DNA from: Neoscytalidium dimidiatum
Taxonomy: Eukaryota; Ascomycota; Dothideomycetes; Botryosphaeriales; Botryosphaeriaceae
Length of the DNA stretch: 64,000 bases
NCBI GenBank assembly: GCA_037367355.1
Contig: CM074695.1
Location: forward strand, 4,402,001-4,466,000
Direction of reading: 5' to 3'
Shown here: positions 20,448 through 31,767 of the stretch, piece after piece
Numbering within the stretch: position 1 is the first letter of the stretch
Layout: each line of letters starts with the position of its first letter
Made by a program: the position numbers and the translations under genes
Notes under the pieces: generated by a model
What the model was told of the DNA's origin: nothing
What the model saw: only the letters and a program-made list of their open reading frames with translations
The model's database searches: none

Positions 20448-22517
20448 ATGCAGGCTTCACATTATCTCCACGCCTGGACGGCCTCCCCGCCAAATTCCAG
20501 TTCTGCCTCCAAGCACCCCTTCCTGCATCAGACAATGTCTGTCTCGAACTTCCGCGATGACCGCCCGTGGGACTGGCCGCGCCCGCCGCCCTCGCCAAGC
20601 GCCTCTTCCTCGTCCTCGGCCAGCCGCAGCATGACGCCCACCAGCAACAATCCGTGGGCCAGCAGCGTCAGCGTCGTCTCGCCCGACACCGACAGCTCCT
20701 CCGGCTCACCGCCTCGCTTTCTGCCGTGCCCTACGCCCCCATCCATGAGCCGTAGTGTCACACCAACCACCAGTCGCTGTGCCACGCCGGTTGCCCCGCA
20801 GCCGCTTAGCGGCCAGAAGCCGCTATTTATTACCATGGGCTCGCCCGGCCCGGCTTCTCCCACGGACGATACTAAGCTGCAGAAAAAGGCGTCAGACGTG
20901 GTCCCGGCACCGACTCCCACACCTAACCCATTCCGCGAAAGCATCGGCCAAGGTGTCAGTCTTGCTCCACTCGCTAACGCAATCATCACCCCGGCTTTGG
21001 AGAAGCAGTATGTGCACCGAGAGTCCCCGACCCTCATCAGTCGCCAGGGCTGGGAAAGATCCACCGGCCAACGTGCATACACCTGGGCTCTGGGTAATTC
21101 GAGGACTGCATTGCTGTTTTTGATGTGTGACGACATCGCTGCTTGGAGACGCGCAAGCTTCTATTGGCTAGAGGACACGAAGCTTCCATTCCAAGAGGCG
21201 GACCTTGAGGGCATTGCAACTAATCCAAAGAAGATTGTCGAGAATCAGTGGCGAGTGCTGACTCGAGAGTTCCCGCCGAACGGCCAACACACGGACTTCC
21301 AGCCGCGAGAAATGGTTCCGTTGACCCAAGTCGGCGTCATCGTCGCCCCCGGAATGGAGAAGAAGGCTGTGGACAAGGTCCGCTGGATGGGTGATGACAA
21401 GGGCCGCGTCTACGTTCGGAAGTCCTTCACCTTTGAGCGGCATGCTGAAAAGCTGGGCTTGCTCAGTCAAATCCAGAAGATCAAGAGCTTGGAGCATCAG
21501 AACATTGCCAAGATCGTATGCTCTTATTCTCATGGAGCTACAGTTGGCTTCGTGACCACTCAAGCTCAGATCACGCTGGAGGAGTATTTGCGGCATCCCG
21601 TGGCCGCTGCACGCCCAGGGCTCCTGTTGACATGGATCAATGACCTCACTCAAGCACTTGCTTACATTCATAGCATGGATATGTTGCACCAGTCGATTCG
21701 GCCGAGCAAGATCCTCTTGGACGGTTCCAGAATCCTGTTTTCCGCCTTTGGTATTTCGACCGACGGCACGAACATCTCTCCCCGTGGTTCGCCTCGTAGT
21801 TATTCCGGCACGAATCTTGCTTTGCATTCCAGCAACAACAACAACATCAGACCTCTGAGTGATGCGGCGTATATTTATGCGGCGCCAGAAGTCGTCGTAC
21901 GCCACGGACAGGGACATCGCTACCGCACGTCCGCTGACATTTTCAGTCTTGGATGCGTCTTTTTGGAGATGTTAACAGTTGCGAAGGGCCAGACCGTGAC
22001 GAATTTCCGTGCCTATCGTGCGCAATTCACCAATGATCAGTCTTTCCAAGCGAACCTGGACCGCGTGACCGCCTGGCGCAAGCTGCTCTCTGGGCTCAGC
22101 AGCGGTCATCGCGATAGCCGCATCAACTCAGGTCTCACCAACGGCGCCCACCCTCTCAAAGGCGTTGGTGGGATCGGCACTGTAGAGAGCCGGAAAGAGG
22201 ATGAAGCAGCCGAGTATCAAGCGCTGGAATGGGTCGGTGCTATGGTTCATTTCGAAAGCGCCAAACGCCCCAAGATGCGGCGGCTAGCGCCTGCTATGAA
22301 GCGACTCGACGATACGCGGACTGTGCGCAGGAGGCGGAGTTTCGATGCGGGTGATGCTGGACATGTGCCTCCGCCCGCTCCCACGCCCATTGCGGCTCCT
22401 CTTGCGTCCCTTGGGGGGACTCCCATGGAGAGTATCCGGCGAAGATGGGGCTCAGTAGCGACGGCGGCGGAGAAGGAGGCGGTCGTCACTACCGAAGGCA
22501 GTTTGATCAGCTTCTGA
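20448..22517 (+). CDS. Protein-kinase-fold pseudokinase with Ser/Pro-rich N-terminus
   Basis: Intronless, 689 residues from the ATG at 20448; a second in-frame ATG lies at 20535. Residues ~1-140 are Ser/Pro-rich and likely disordered. A kinase-like C-terminal domain begins near residue 310. 'GRVYVRKSF' (Lys325) may be the strand-3 lysine. 'LAYIHSMDMLHQSIRPSKILL' occupies the catalytic loop, but the HRD aspartate is Ser416. The DFG site reads 'SAFG' with Ala433 in place of the metal-binding Asp. 'YIYAAPEVV' (APE) and 'SADIFSLGCVFLEML' (helix F) are well kept. With both catalytic aspartates gone it should not phosphorylate by the usual mechanism. It may act as a scaffold or allosteric regulator. 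A Gly/Arg-rich, Pro-containing tail follows. The partner is unknown. The domain assignment is firm; the function is inference. Confidence 0.85.
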   Translation: MQASHYLHAWTASPPNSSSASKHPFLHQTMSVSNFRDDRPWDWPRPPPSPSASSSSSASRSMTPTSNNPWASSVSVVSPDTDSSSGSPPRFLPCPTPPSMSRSVTPTTSRCATPVAPQPLSGQKPLFITMGSPGPASPTDDTKLQKKASDVVPAPTPTPNPFRESIGQGVSLAPLANAIITPALEKQYVHRESPTLISRQGWERSTGQRAYTWALGNSRTALLFLMCDDIAAWRRASFYWLEDTKLPFQEADLEGIATNPKKIVENQWRVLTREFPPNGQHTDFQPREMVPLTQVGVIVAPGMEKKAVDKVRWMGDDKGRVYVRKSFTFERHAEKLGLLSQIQKIKSLEHQNIAKIVCSYSHGATVGFVTTQAQITLEEYLRHPVAAARPGLLLTWINDLTQALAYIHSMDMLHQSIRPSKILLDGSRILFSAFGISTDGTNISPRGSPRSYSGTNLALHSSNNNNIRPLSDAAYIYAAPEVVVRHGQGHRYRTSADIFSLGCVFLEMLTVAKGQTVTNFRAYRAQFTNDQSFQANLDRVTAWRKLLSGLSSGHRDSRINSGLTNGAHPLKGVGGIGTVESRKEDEAAEYQALEWVGAMVHFESAKRPKMRRLAPAMKRLDDTRTVRRRRSFDAGDAGHVPPPAPTPIAAPLASLGGTPMESIRRRWGSVATAAEKEAVVTTEGSLISF

Positions 22518-25500
22518 GACGGAGTTTGATGTGCAACGACCTTCGCTTGATGCATGCCGCCTTTCCGAGCCAAGCCCCTTGTTCGTCGCCGTTGCGTATT
22601 ATCATATTTCTTGTTCTTAATTATTATCATCTCCGCACTAAGCACAGACCTACATGCCTAACACTTCCCTCAACCACTTCACACAAACGCTATGAGCTAC
22701 GTCAGATGCACGCCTTTTTTTTCCAGCCTTTCCTTTTTTTAATTTTTTTTTTTTTTTGCATTCTTACATACATCAGCGATCACACATGCGCGAGAGCCTG
22801 GCATCCAACATGCAGCGAGCAGCATCTTCATCATAGGCATCATTGTTTTTTCCTTTCTAAAGATTTTCCCTGGGTCGGCCCATCTGTTTGATACCCCTGC
22901 TGATACTTGCATAACCCTTTTTTCCCCCCATTATGCCGGCGACTGCACGTTTTCATTCCCTGAGCAGGGGTCATATCTCATTACGTTTAACGCAGGTTTG
23001 ATTGGATGAGTCTGGGCAACGGTATCTTGGGGCTTGGCAGAGAAGGATTTGGTTATAGGTCGGCGGTCGTCGTCTGCTAGGTATTGCTGTATTGGGATTG
23101 GGAATGGGAATTGGGGAATTGGGGAATGGGATCGGGTTAACCACGGGAATGGCAAAGTGGTGAGGCGGGCTGTCTTTTTTGGAATTCACGGGTTTCGACG
23201 GGAATTTGGGGGGGTGAGGGAGGGCAAGGGCTCGCGGTTCATCGAATCGGGGTGATAGGGCATACCGCCGCATGTTTGGAATACATGGCGCGGAGATGAG
23301 GACGCGTGGTGAGCACGTTATTTTCTTTCCTCATAGGCAGTATTGATGAGTGAGTGGGCTTGGCGATGAAGCATATAGGGATGTGAACCACTGTAGATGG
23401 AAGAAAAACACTTTTTGAGGATGATACACACGCATTGCAAACTTTTTCGGAACGTTCATGCGCTGACTGCCGGTTTCTTCTCTGGAACAAAGGAGGGCGG
23501 TGAGACGGTTTCGGGGTTTGGGAAGGGCGTATGTTGTCAACTACGGCGGGCGGCGGTTGCAGCAGCTTACGTACACGTTCAGCTTCGGGGCTTTCTTGTA
23601 GTCTGGATCTCGGAACATGGTCGTTCCGAAGGCGCGTGCTTATCAGAGGCATGTGATTCGCACTTCGTGCCCGGCCTGCTTCATCTCCGTACAACCCGAT
23701 CCCGAGGTGGGGGGAGGGAGACCGCACGGAGTTCCGCTGGGAAGCGTTAACGCCCCGAAAATTCCCGAAAATGCCTTTTCGAAACTCCGAATGCTCTTTC
23801 GTGCTCTTTGCTAGCTCCTTCTTAGACGGAGAACTGCCCTGCCTGCCCTTCGCCGTCTTCCTCAAGCTTTTGCAGCAGCGCTGGATCTTGGAAGCCCGTT
23901 CAACGGACACTATTGACCTTCAACACTGGAGACTCTCGAAGCCCGACAGCAAGCTCTCGATATGTTGGGCGAAATCACAACACTCTGATGCTTCCGACTG
24001 GGGCGATGGGGACCGGCCTGAATCAGTGATGCAAACGCTTCCGCAGGCGGAAGTCGGATTCCGGACGACTGCAACCCCAGCGCACAAGAACGGCAGTAGA
24101 ACGGAAGAATCTATCCGCCACAGCAGCTGCGTTGCTTGACAGGGAGCATCAGAGATTGGAAGAGGCGAACTTTGTACCTTGCGTGCGTTGCTGGGCTGAG
24201 CCGGTCAGCGCTAAGTCGCGTGACTAGCCCGATCGGGCAGGTTTGTGGTGGTGGTGGCGCGTGGATGGGGCCAAGGCGCGTAGGGGCCACGTGTCCGCTG
24301 GCTCTATGGAGATCACCTGGAAGTCCTTTCAGCCGAAAGGGATGAAACGAAATACTCCTAAGCTTTCGGTTATATCTGTTGCACCGCTGGGACTCTTTCG
24401 GTGGTGCGCGGAAGCAGTCTCTTCGAAGACTTCGTGTACTGTTTTCGATGCCCCAGTTCTCCTCTGTTAGTTGGGCGCTTGTCACACAAGTCAGCATTAT
24501 CAGAGGAGCCAAGCGGAGGGCTCCAAGCACTTTCTTTCATGCTGCCGCAAAGCAGCATCGTTACGACTGGAAGGGCGTCAGCGTCATGCGCACATAAAGA
24601 TGGTATCATCGCATCAGCTTGCCCGATCTCCCTGGATGATTGATCTTGCTGAAAACGAGAGCCAAAATCAGACTGCCATTTTCTTCGTTAGAGCGCTCTG
24701 CAATGCGGTTGCTAGATTGAGAATGTGCGAATGTCTATGTCGAGAGCGGAACCTATTTCATCTGTCGACTATATAATATAGGTGGTCTCTGAGAGCCACA
24801 TGTCGATCACAAACATGAAAGGTGCACCTGATGCATCGTAGAGGCCTAACAAATGTTCAGTGACCTTGGGTGTTCTGCGCAGGTGTAGAGACGGAACGTG
24901 TTTATCTTTTCCCACCGCTCTTTAAGTTTTCTGGTCCTTTGGGTTTTACTGCAAAACCAGAATGTATGGGAAAATGCTCACCTTTTTGTTTCCATCTTTT
25001 CCCGAACCGCATTGAATAGTATCGTTCGATTAGTGTCTCTAATAGGGTTGAATTTTACTTTGTCCAGTCACAAACTCCGGGATTTGGAGTCCTGTCTATA
25101 ATGATCGTATAACACAACTTCTGATAAGCCATGAAGTTCGTGAGACGTACATCACATTATTTTACCTTAACACTGTTGCAACGACCACAAAAGTCTGACC
25201 ATCCAGATATCTTTCTGCACATCCGGAGAAGTAAAAGAGGGTTCCTACAACGAACCAGCGCTGTGTTAGCAAATGTGAAGATTCCGCATGACTGAGAGTA
25301 CAAGTTCCAGAAATTCGTACATGTTGTAGGGATGGTGTGCTCTTCGACACATATAGTTGTGAGAAGATCTTGGAAATACGCAGATGTGCCCTCCTCTTGA
25401 AGCATGGTGACATCCTTTCCTTTGCTCTTGTCCACATGACCAACGTCTTCAGGAAATTCGATCAATCACAAATTCGAGGCTGAGATATGAGCGCAGATCA

Positions 25501-26669
25501 ACCGACGTCATCAGGAATCCGTGTTCCTAATCTTGAGGTAGTTGTTACGTCTGTGCGCAATACTCCCGTGGAAAGAGGATCACGGCGCTGAACTTGATCG
25601 GCGTCATATTAAGCTCTGCAAAGACGAGTCAAGGCGCAAGACGGGATGTAAAATGGAAAAAATAAAAAAAATAAAAAACGAACCCGCGATTGGGGCAAAC
25701 CCGTGCAGTGGTAAGTCGTGAGCAAAGGCGGAGCACAGGCTACCGTAGCCGGCCACGGATGGTCCGCTCCGGATGCTTTTCCGATAGTGTATCACAGCGC
25801 TTCTACGCAGCCAATAGCATCATCGGCGAAGGCGGAAAATACATCCCTTGCATTTTGCATTTTGCGGGCCCAGAGAGCTAGAGATAGGGAATTATACGTC
25901 CAATTATCCAATAGCTGGCTCTTAAACGGTAGTTCGGGACAAGGCCGGCTCTTAGAGACCTAGTGTAAGGCGGTACCGGGGTTGTCAAGTTTTAGTGCCC
26001 GAAGGATTCGAGCTGAACCTCGGCAAGACCCCTGATCCCAGTGTTCTGATCACTCGTATACGGAGCAGTTCATTAGGGCTTCGCAGACACGGAGGGCGCT
26101 CCATCGGTTTGGGGCTTGGGCATTTTAGCGACTGCCGATGTCTTGCTAGCTAGTCAGTTGACGCAGCTGGCAATTTGACCCTGAGCGGGCGGGCATGCCT
26201 CCACCACGCCTGAAGACACTGCCCACAGCGAAGACTCGCATCTTCGGTTATGTGGCTGCAAGGGGTGATGCCCGACTGTCAAATGTGCCGTTTCCGGGAT
26301 TAGAGCGGATGCGGCGCAGCATAACGGTCCGACTCATGGCCTCTTACTTGGCGAAATACCAAGCTATCTTCTCCCAAAGCGATCGTAGCGTGTGAATGGC
26401 GACGGCGTGACACAATGCTCTTCGGACCTGCTCGAGGAGCTGTCTCCGGCCTCAGTGATAAGTGCAGGGGCATCGGGGCCCACAACCACCGAAGGGACGC
26501 AAGACAGCTGCAGCTGCCCAGATTTCAAGGTTTCCTTCCCCCGCATTCCGCTCGCTTTGCTCTAAGCCCTGGCTGCACATCTTTGCCTCACTCTCCACTC
26601 CAGCCTTCCCTGTCACCATTCACCACCGCCCTCGCTTCTTGCAGAGCAACAACGCCGTCGCCTCCCACA
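22518..26669. other. Gene-poor intergenic region
   Basis: No recognisable gene. It holds T-runs at 22720-22756, an imperfect G-rich tandem tract of GGGAAT-like units at 23091-23136, and short frames of mixed composition. The 24800-25500 part is more AT-rich and could contain decayed sequence, but no transposon motif is visible. The last ~130 bases are pyrimidine-rich and look like the SnoaL-like gene's leader. Confidence 0.5.
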
Positions 26670-27224
26670 ATGCCGCTCTGGAAGGAGAAGAAAGCTGGCA
26701 AAGCCGAGGCCGGCATGTCCCAGCAGCGTCAGACTGCGCTGGCCATTGTCGACGCACTCAACCGCATGGACATGCGGGCTGTCTGGCACATGCGAGACCG
26801 CAGCTGCTGGCGCGAGATCTACCCCAAGTCCATGGGCATGCCCGCCCAGGACAACGACGCTGCTCAGCGCGCCCTCAACTTCATCCGCAACACTTTCAAG
26901 AGCTTCTACATCTCCGTCCACGAGATCATCGAGGACATATCCGCCCGCAAGATCTGCCTCTGGGTCATCTGCACCGGCTCCACCGTCTCCGGCCCGTGGA
27001 CCAACGAGTACGTCTGGAGCATGGAGTTCAATGAGGCCGGAACCCACGTCGTCCGCTGGAAGGAGTTCGTCGACGGCATCTCCACCAAGGCCCTGTTCCC
27101 GGAGATCATGGCCGAGGAGTGGGACGAGACCATGAGCGAGAGACCCTCGACCGGTCCTTCGACGAGATCATCGGAGGCTCCGTCAAGTCGCCCCTCAGCC
27201 GGTGCTTCATCCGGGAGCACTTGA
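26670..27224 (+). CDS. SnoaL/NTF2-like fold protein
   Basis: A single exon of 184 residues. Start ATG 26670 follows a pyrimidine-rich leader and the context CACAATGCC; the frame is open upstream but low in coding character. Residues ~20-150 have the SnoaL/NTF2-like pattern: an N-terminal helix 'QTALAIVDALNRMDMRAVWHM', the 'RDRSCWREIYPKSMG' loop, a helix 'ALNFIRNTFKSFYISV', then beta-strands 'ARKICLWVICTGS' and 'EYVWSMEFNEAG' ending in 'HVVRWKEFVDG'. Such small proteins are polyketide cyclases, isomerases or ligand-binding proteins of unknown role; fungal stand-alone members are mostly uncharacterised. The C-terminal ~30 residues are Ser/Pro/Thr-rich and probably disordered. No neighbouring biosynthetic genes hint at a substrate. 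Confidence 0.75.
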   Translation: MPLWKEKKAGKAEAGMSQQRQTALAIVDALNRMDMRAVWHMRDRSCWREIYPKSMGMPAQDNDAAQRALNFIRNTFKSFYISVHEIIEDISARKICLWVICTGSTVSGPWTNEYVWSMEFNEAGTHVVRWKEFVDGISTKALFPEIMAEEWDETMSERPSTGPSTRSSEAPSSRPSAGASSGST

Positions 27225-30200
27225 TGAGCTTCACCGGCCAAGCAACACCTCTCTTTATTGTTGGAACGAACTCTCTACGAAGACAAACGATTGCCTCCCC
27301 GTAATCCGACCGCCGAATATTCTTACAGCGGCTGTTGAAGACCGTGGTGCCTTGTCGTCGCCCCGGATGCAAGACCATTCCGTTGCTACTATTGGGATCT
27401 CCCGCTTCGCCGTTGCTTTTTGCTTGCCGAAATTGCAGGACTTCGAACTTTTTTTTCCCGGAAGCTTAAGACCATTGGACAGCCGTGAAAGATGAGAGCA
27501 TCTTTGCTAGAATGGGGTAAAGGATACGTCACGGCTCAGGAGCCTTTGAGAACGAAGATACGGACGGATTCACCTCCATCGAGGATGGAGAAATGGCGTT
27601 CTGGCGTGTCGCTACCGCGGACACTCCAGAGCTCGCATACCCCTGCTGGCGCTCGCTAAGCGTCATAGACTCTGTTTTTTGCGACTATGAGAGGAGCGTC
27701 TGTTCAGGGATATAATCAGGCTGGGCGACGAGAATACTTTTCTTATTCTTTTTCTATGTACTCTACCATTTCCCGATACCCAATTTACCACCCAATTGGA
27801 TCTTAAGGACATTAAGACGAGGGCTATATATTATCATATCTGATATTCTGCATGCTAATTGAGCCGAGAAATCATGCAACGGCCCGTTTATCCACCCTTC
27901 CATCATATGATAGCTTTTTAGCCAGTCTGTTGGACAACAGGTGAGTCTTTCGGAGTCACCTAAGGCTCCACTAAGACAGGCTTGTTACTACCCTTTTACC
28001 CCTCGTCAGTTCGAAGGTTGTCACATTGTTCACCCACACAGCGCGCCCCAGTACATCTCTTTGGGTAAAAATAATGCCACACGGTCAGTAGCCAGTTCAC
28101 AGAATCTGCTCGCTGCCCGCAACTCCACCTTTCCAGCGTCCTGCTTTCTGACTAGGGCCCTTGGCACGGACGCGTGAGAGACAGATTGCCTCACTCAGTC
28201 AGATGCCACGATAAGTCGTATTGAAGAAACAGCGGTGAATTCGAAACACCGAGTCTCGCAGAGCGGCCGTCAATATCCGCTCGAGAACGCGTGAGAGACC
28301 CACACCCTGCGGGGGGACAAGACGCCATTTGGGGGCCAGGCATAGGGCAAGGACACAATCTGGTTGCAAGAATTTACGCCACGCTCGCCTAACCCGGGCA
28401 GGGGAGGCGCCAAAAAGAGGAGTCCCCTGCGCAGTTCTTTGCCCTCAATGGCAGTTGAACGTTTCTCGACGGTTCTTCAGCTGCGCCCTGAGCTGCCGAG
28501 AGTCCACGATTCAAAGGAGGGCAATGATCTGTAGCGCGTCCACGACCTCGTTCATGCGAAGAGAACAACGCAATCCACTCACGCGGGCATCCAAACCAGG
28601 CTCAGGGATCGGAGGCCCACTTTCGTTGCGGGCCCGGAACTGGTCCCAACCCTGAAGTACCCGAGACTTTGGATACACAATTGAGACAAAATCGACGTCG
28701 AGGCTCTGCCGCCATATATGCAAGGCATCCTGCCATTCCGCTATTTGCGGGAACGTTCCGCGCACGGTGCACTCAGACAAAATGGCGGGAAGGACGGCAT
28801 CCCCCCTATAGGGAGTCTGAACTCCGCGCAAAACGCAACCCGATCCTCAACACCTACCTTCCGATCATCGTCAACGCATAAATCCGATGCCGCTGCAGAA
28901 CGTCCGAGATGGCGGCGCAAGCGAACGGGGCACGCCCAACGGAACATGCTGCACGCCGACAAACGTTCGGACGATGATCGGCTCTCCAGCTCCCATCACA
29001 TCAACGCGAAACTGACTCGACGAAGCGCAGATCCCATGGATCCGGCAGCTTCTTCTTCTTCTCTCTCCCGGCTGATCTCCTCGCGACCCTCAATCTCGCT
29101 TCCGGCCGCGCACGCCTCGCGTCGGGCGAACCTGCAAATCAAAGACAAAAAAAAAAAAAATGCAGTATACACCTTACCTGAACCGTATAGAGACACGTAC
29201 GTCCGTTCTCCAGCGCCAGCCTTGCAATTGCCCTCCCCAAGGCAACTTCCTCCTCTCTGCCCACCGGCGTCACCGCAGTCGAAGGGGGAGGGGGAAAAGT
29301 CGCCGAATTGGAAAGCGATGTGTAGGGGGTGTCGCGAAATGGGTAGATCCCGGAACGCGCCGGTCATGTACGTACAGTACATACATACGTACCTTTCTCC
29401 GTTTTCCGCCCAGCGTGCGCGCGCGCGCTCGCGTGCGGACGGCTCGGCTGCGCCGATCCCGGCCGGAGTGTCTCTCCTCCCTGCTTCCCCGCGGAGGAAC
29501 GGGGAAATTCGTTGCATGCACATACAAGAGGTATGTACGACCGCCTGGGAGGAGAGCTCTGCGTGCACGGGAAGGTCACCGCTCATCGGCGACGTTCGCT
29601 TTACCACGGCCTTTCGGATGCGGACGAGGGGTTTCCCAGCTTTCTGAGGCCGAGCAATGCGGAGCGCGGTCTAGAAATGCGATGGGGGTTTGTGTGGTAT
29701 CGGCCGCGGATTCAGCATTCCTTTTCGCATTCGTTGCTGTCTGGAGTTCCGGAGTGTCAGGGAGATTCGGCTTCGGGCCCCCGACTGGGGACCCTGGAGC
29801 CTGTGGGTTTCTTCCGATGGCATGTGCTCCGTCGCCACTTCTCCTACTTACCGGCGGCCTGGGAGAGGATTTGTGCGGAAGGTGTACTGCGCCTTCGCCA
29901 CAGAGCTGTGATTTGAAATATCGCTCAAGTAATGGATTTCCGTCTTTTGTATCCTTGTGGTTGTTGTCGTTGGCCACGAGAGGAGATCAGGGACGAGGTC
30001 GGCTGGACTCTTGCTCTTGGTCAAGCCGTGTCGGACTTCCTGAAAGCTCCGTAAAGACCATGTAACGAACCCCTGGATGAGTAGACAGAAGAGAAAAGAG
30101 AAGAAAGCTAGAACGATAAAGAACGTTCTCTTTACCATACCCCGCTGGTATTGTAGAGAGCCTCGCACATAGTAAGTCCGTCGGCTTGATTTACTGCTAC

Positions 30201-31208
30201 GATTTTTATCTCAATGGACAGGACTCCAGAATAAAAGTTGAACAGCCTTTTCTTCCATTCGCTCCACATTCTGCAACTACAAAAAAATGGTTGAATGATA
30301 GGGATATGCTCTCACAACGAATGCTGACAGTCCAAAAGCGAATGGAAGAACTATCTCTATACAATCTAGCGCGGTGATTCACAGAATGCTTGTCTTTATT
30401 AGGTTACGCTTTTCTTTCCTTTCTCTATTTCTCTGCCACAGTTCCACATCTTTTCATGATACATCATTCAGAGATAGTGAAGGAACTACTTCCCCTGCAT
30501 GGTATAATCCTATAAGTCCGCAGCTCAATCAAATCACAAAAGCGTCGGTTGTTTAGAGGGGGAAAAAAACACATATCGGTGCTGCTAAAGTTGTACGCGG
30601 CAACACCGCCTTCCGAGGATGGCGCACGCGACACATCTCGAGAGAGGTGCCCGGACGCGGGACCTATAGTGTAGTGATGAGCCCCAGGTTCAGTTCCTGG
30701 CCAATTTTTTACTTCCTCAGCTTTCCTTTGCTCGATGCAACTTTTAATCTTTCCGTCGGTTGCTAGGTATCAAAAACGGAAACATTTCGTTGGGTATAGT
30801 TGACGAAATTACTTCCCTCAGGTGGTCATTCAGAGCTTAACTGATAGGTAGCCCCTGAAGCTCTGCCCTTCATTTCTATTTTCTTCTTTCACCGTTATTT
30901 TACGTTCCAAGATCTGTTCATTGGCGCATGCGAGAAAGTACAGCGATGATATGTGGACCCATGGAAACTGAAGTCCAACGGTAATCAACCAAACAGCCTG
31001 AAAGGGGATAGAGCATCTCAAATAGCACGTATAATCTTCAGGGTTTCTATATCCGGGTCGGACAGGTATGCGAGGCAACTAGTAAGTATGATTTTTCTTG
31101 ACAACATTTGTGCTAAAATCTGCCCGTGGATAGATGCTTCAATTCAACATAGCAGCTGATATGCTACTTTCTCACTATTCCATATCCACGTGGACCATTA
31201 CAGCACGA
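27225..31208. other. Gene-poor intergenic region
   Basis: Several long overlapping frames (for example 28718-29647 and 29160-30065) are Ser/Arg-rich and show no domain. A poly-A run at 29147-29159 and repeated GTACATAC-like motifs at ~29360-29395 are visible. The 27700-28100 and 30180-30560 stretches are AT-rich. No gene supported. Confidence 0.5.
30665..30710 (+). other. tRNA-like remnant (A-box-like and T-arm-like segments followed by T6)
   Basis: 'CCAGGTTCAGTTCCTGG' at 30684-30700 folds as a perfect 5-bp stem with a 7-base loop resembling a tRNA T arm, though the usual loop A58 is G. 'TATAGTGTAGTGATGA' at 30665-30680 resembles a D-arm/A box. A T6 pol III terminator sits at 30705-30710. 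The anticodon arm and matching acceptor stem are absent, so it is not a functional tRNA. It may be a fragment, a SINE-type relic, or chance. Confidence 0.2.
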
Positions 31209-31731
31209 TCACCGCCTCGCAGTCCTCTCGCTCCAGTCCCGGTTGTACAGCCCGTACTCGACCTCCTTCTCCCCGCCCCTCCGCAGGCCCAGGCCGCCGA
31301 CCCCGCACTCCGACGGCCCCATCTCCCTCAACGCGTGCGGCTCCTCCCTCAGGCGCGGGAAAACCCTCAGCGCGTTGTTCCGGCCGATGTCGACCAGGTC
31401 GGCGGGGCTGACGGGCACGTGCTCGTCGAACCAGACGCAGCCGTTGGGGATGCTCTCGTAGGGGTAGTCGATGGAGAAGAGGAGGCTGCGGGCGCCGATC
31501 TCCTGCATGGCGCACAGCAGCGCGGGCGTCGAGAAGTGGCCGGAGGTGGTGACGAAGAGCTGCGTGCCGAAGTAGTCGCGCACCAGGCGGTCCTTGCGCA
31601 TCGGCATGTCCGGGAAGCGGGCGCGGTTGAGCTTGTGGTCGATGCGGTAGAGGTCGTAGGGACTGCGCTCGGGGTGGTCAGGAAGAACGGGGGGGAAGGC
31701 GCTTCAACCTCCAAGGGGGAAAAAGGACGGA

Positions 31732-31767
<36 letters not shown>

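Noticed and set aside
25980..26030. Possible tRNA T arm on the minus strand ('CTCGAATCC')
   Set aside because: The 7-base loop and 5-bp stem do not form, and no A box or acceptor stem is present.
28718..30065. Two overlapping ~300-codon plus-strand frames
   Set aside because: Both are Ser/Arg-rich, begin without supporting context, cross a poly-A run and show no domain or splice pattern.
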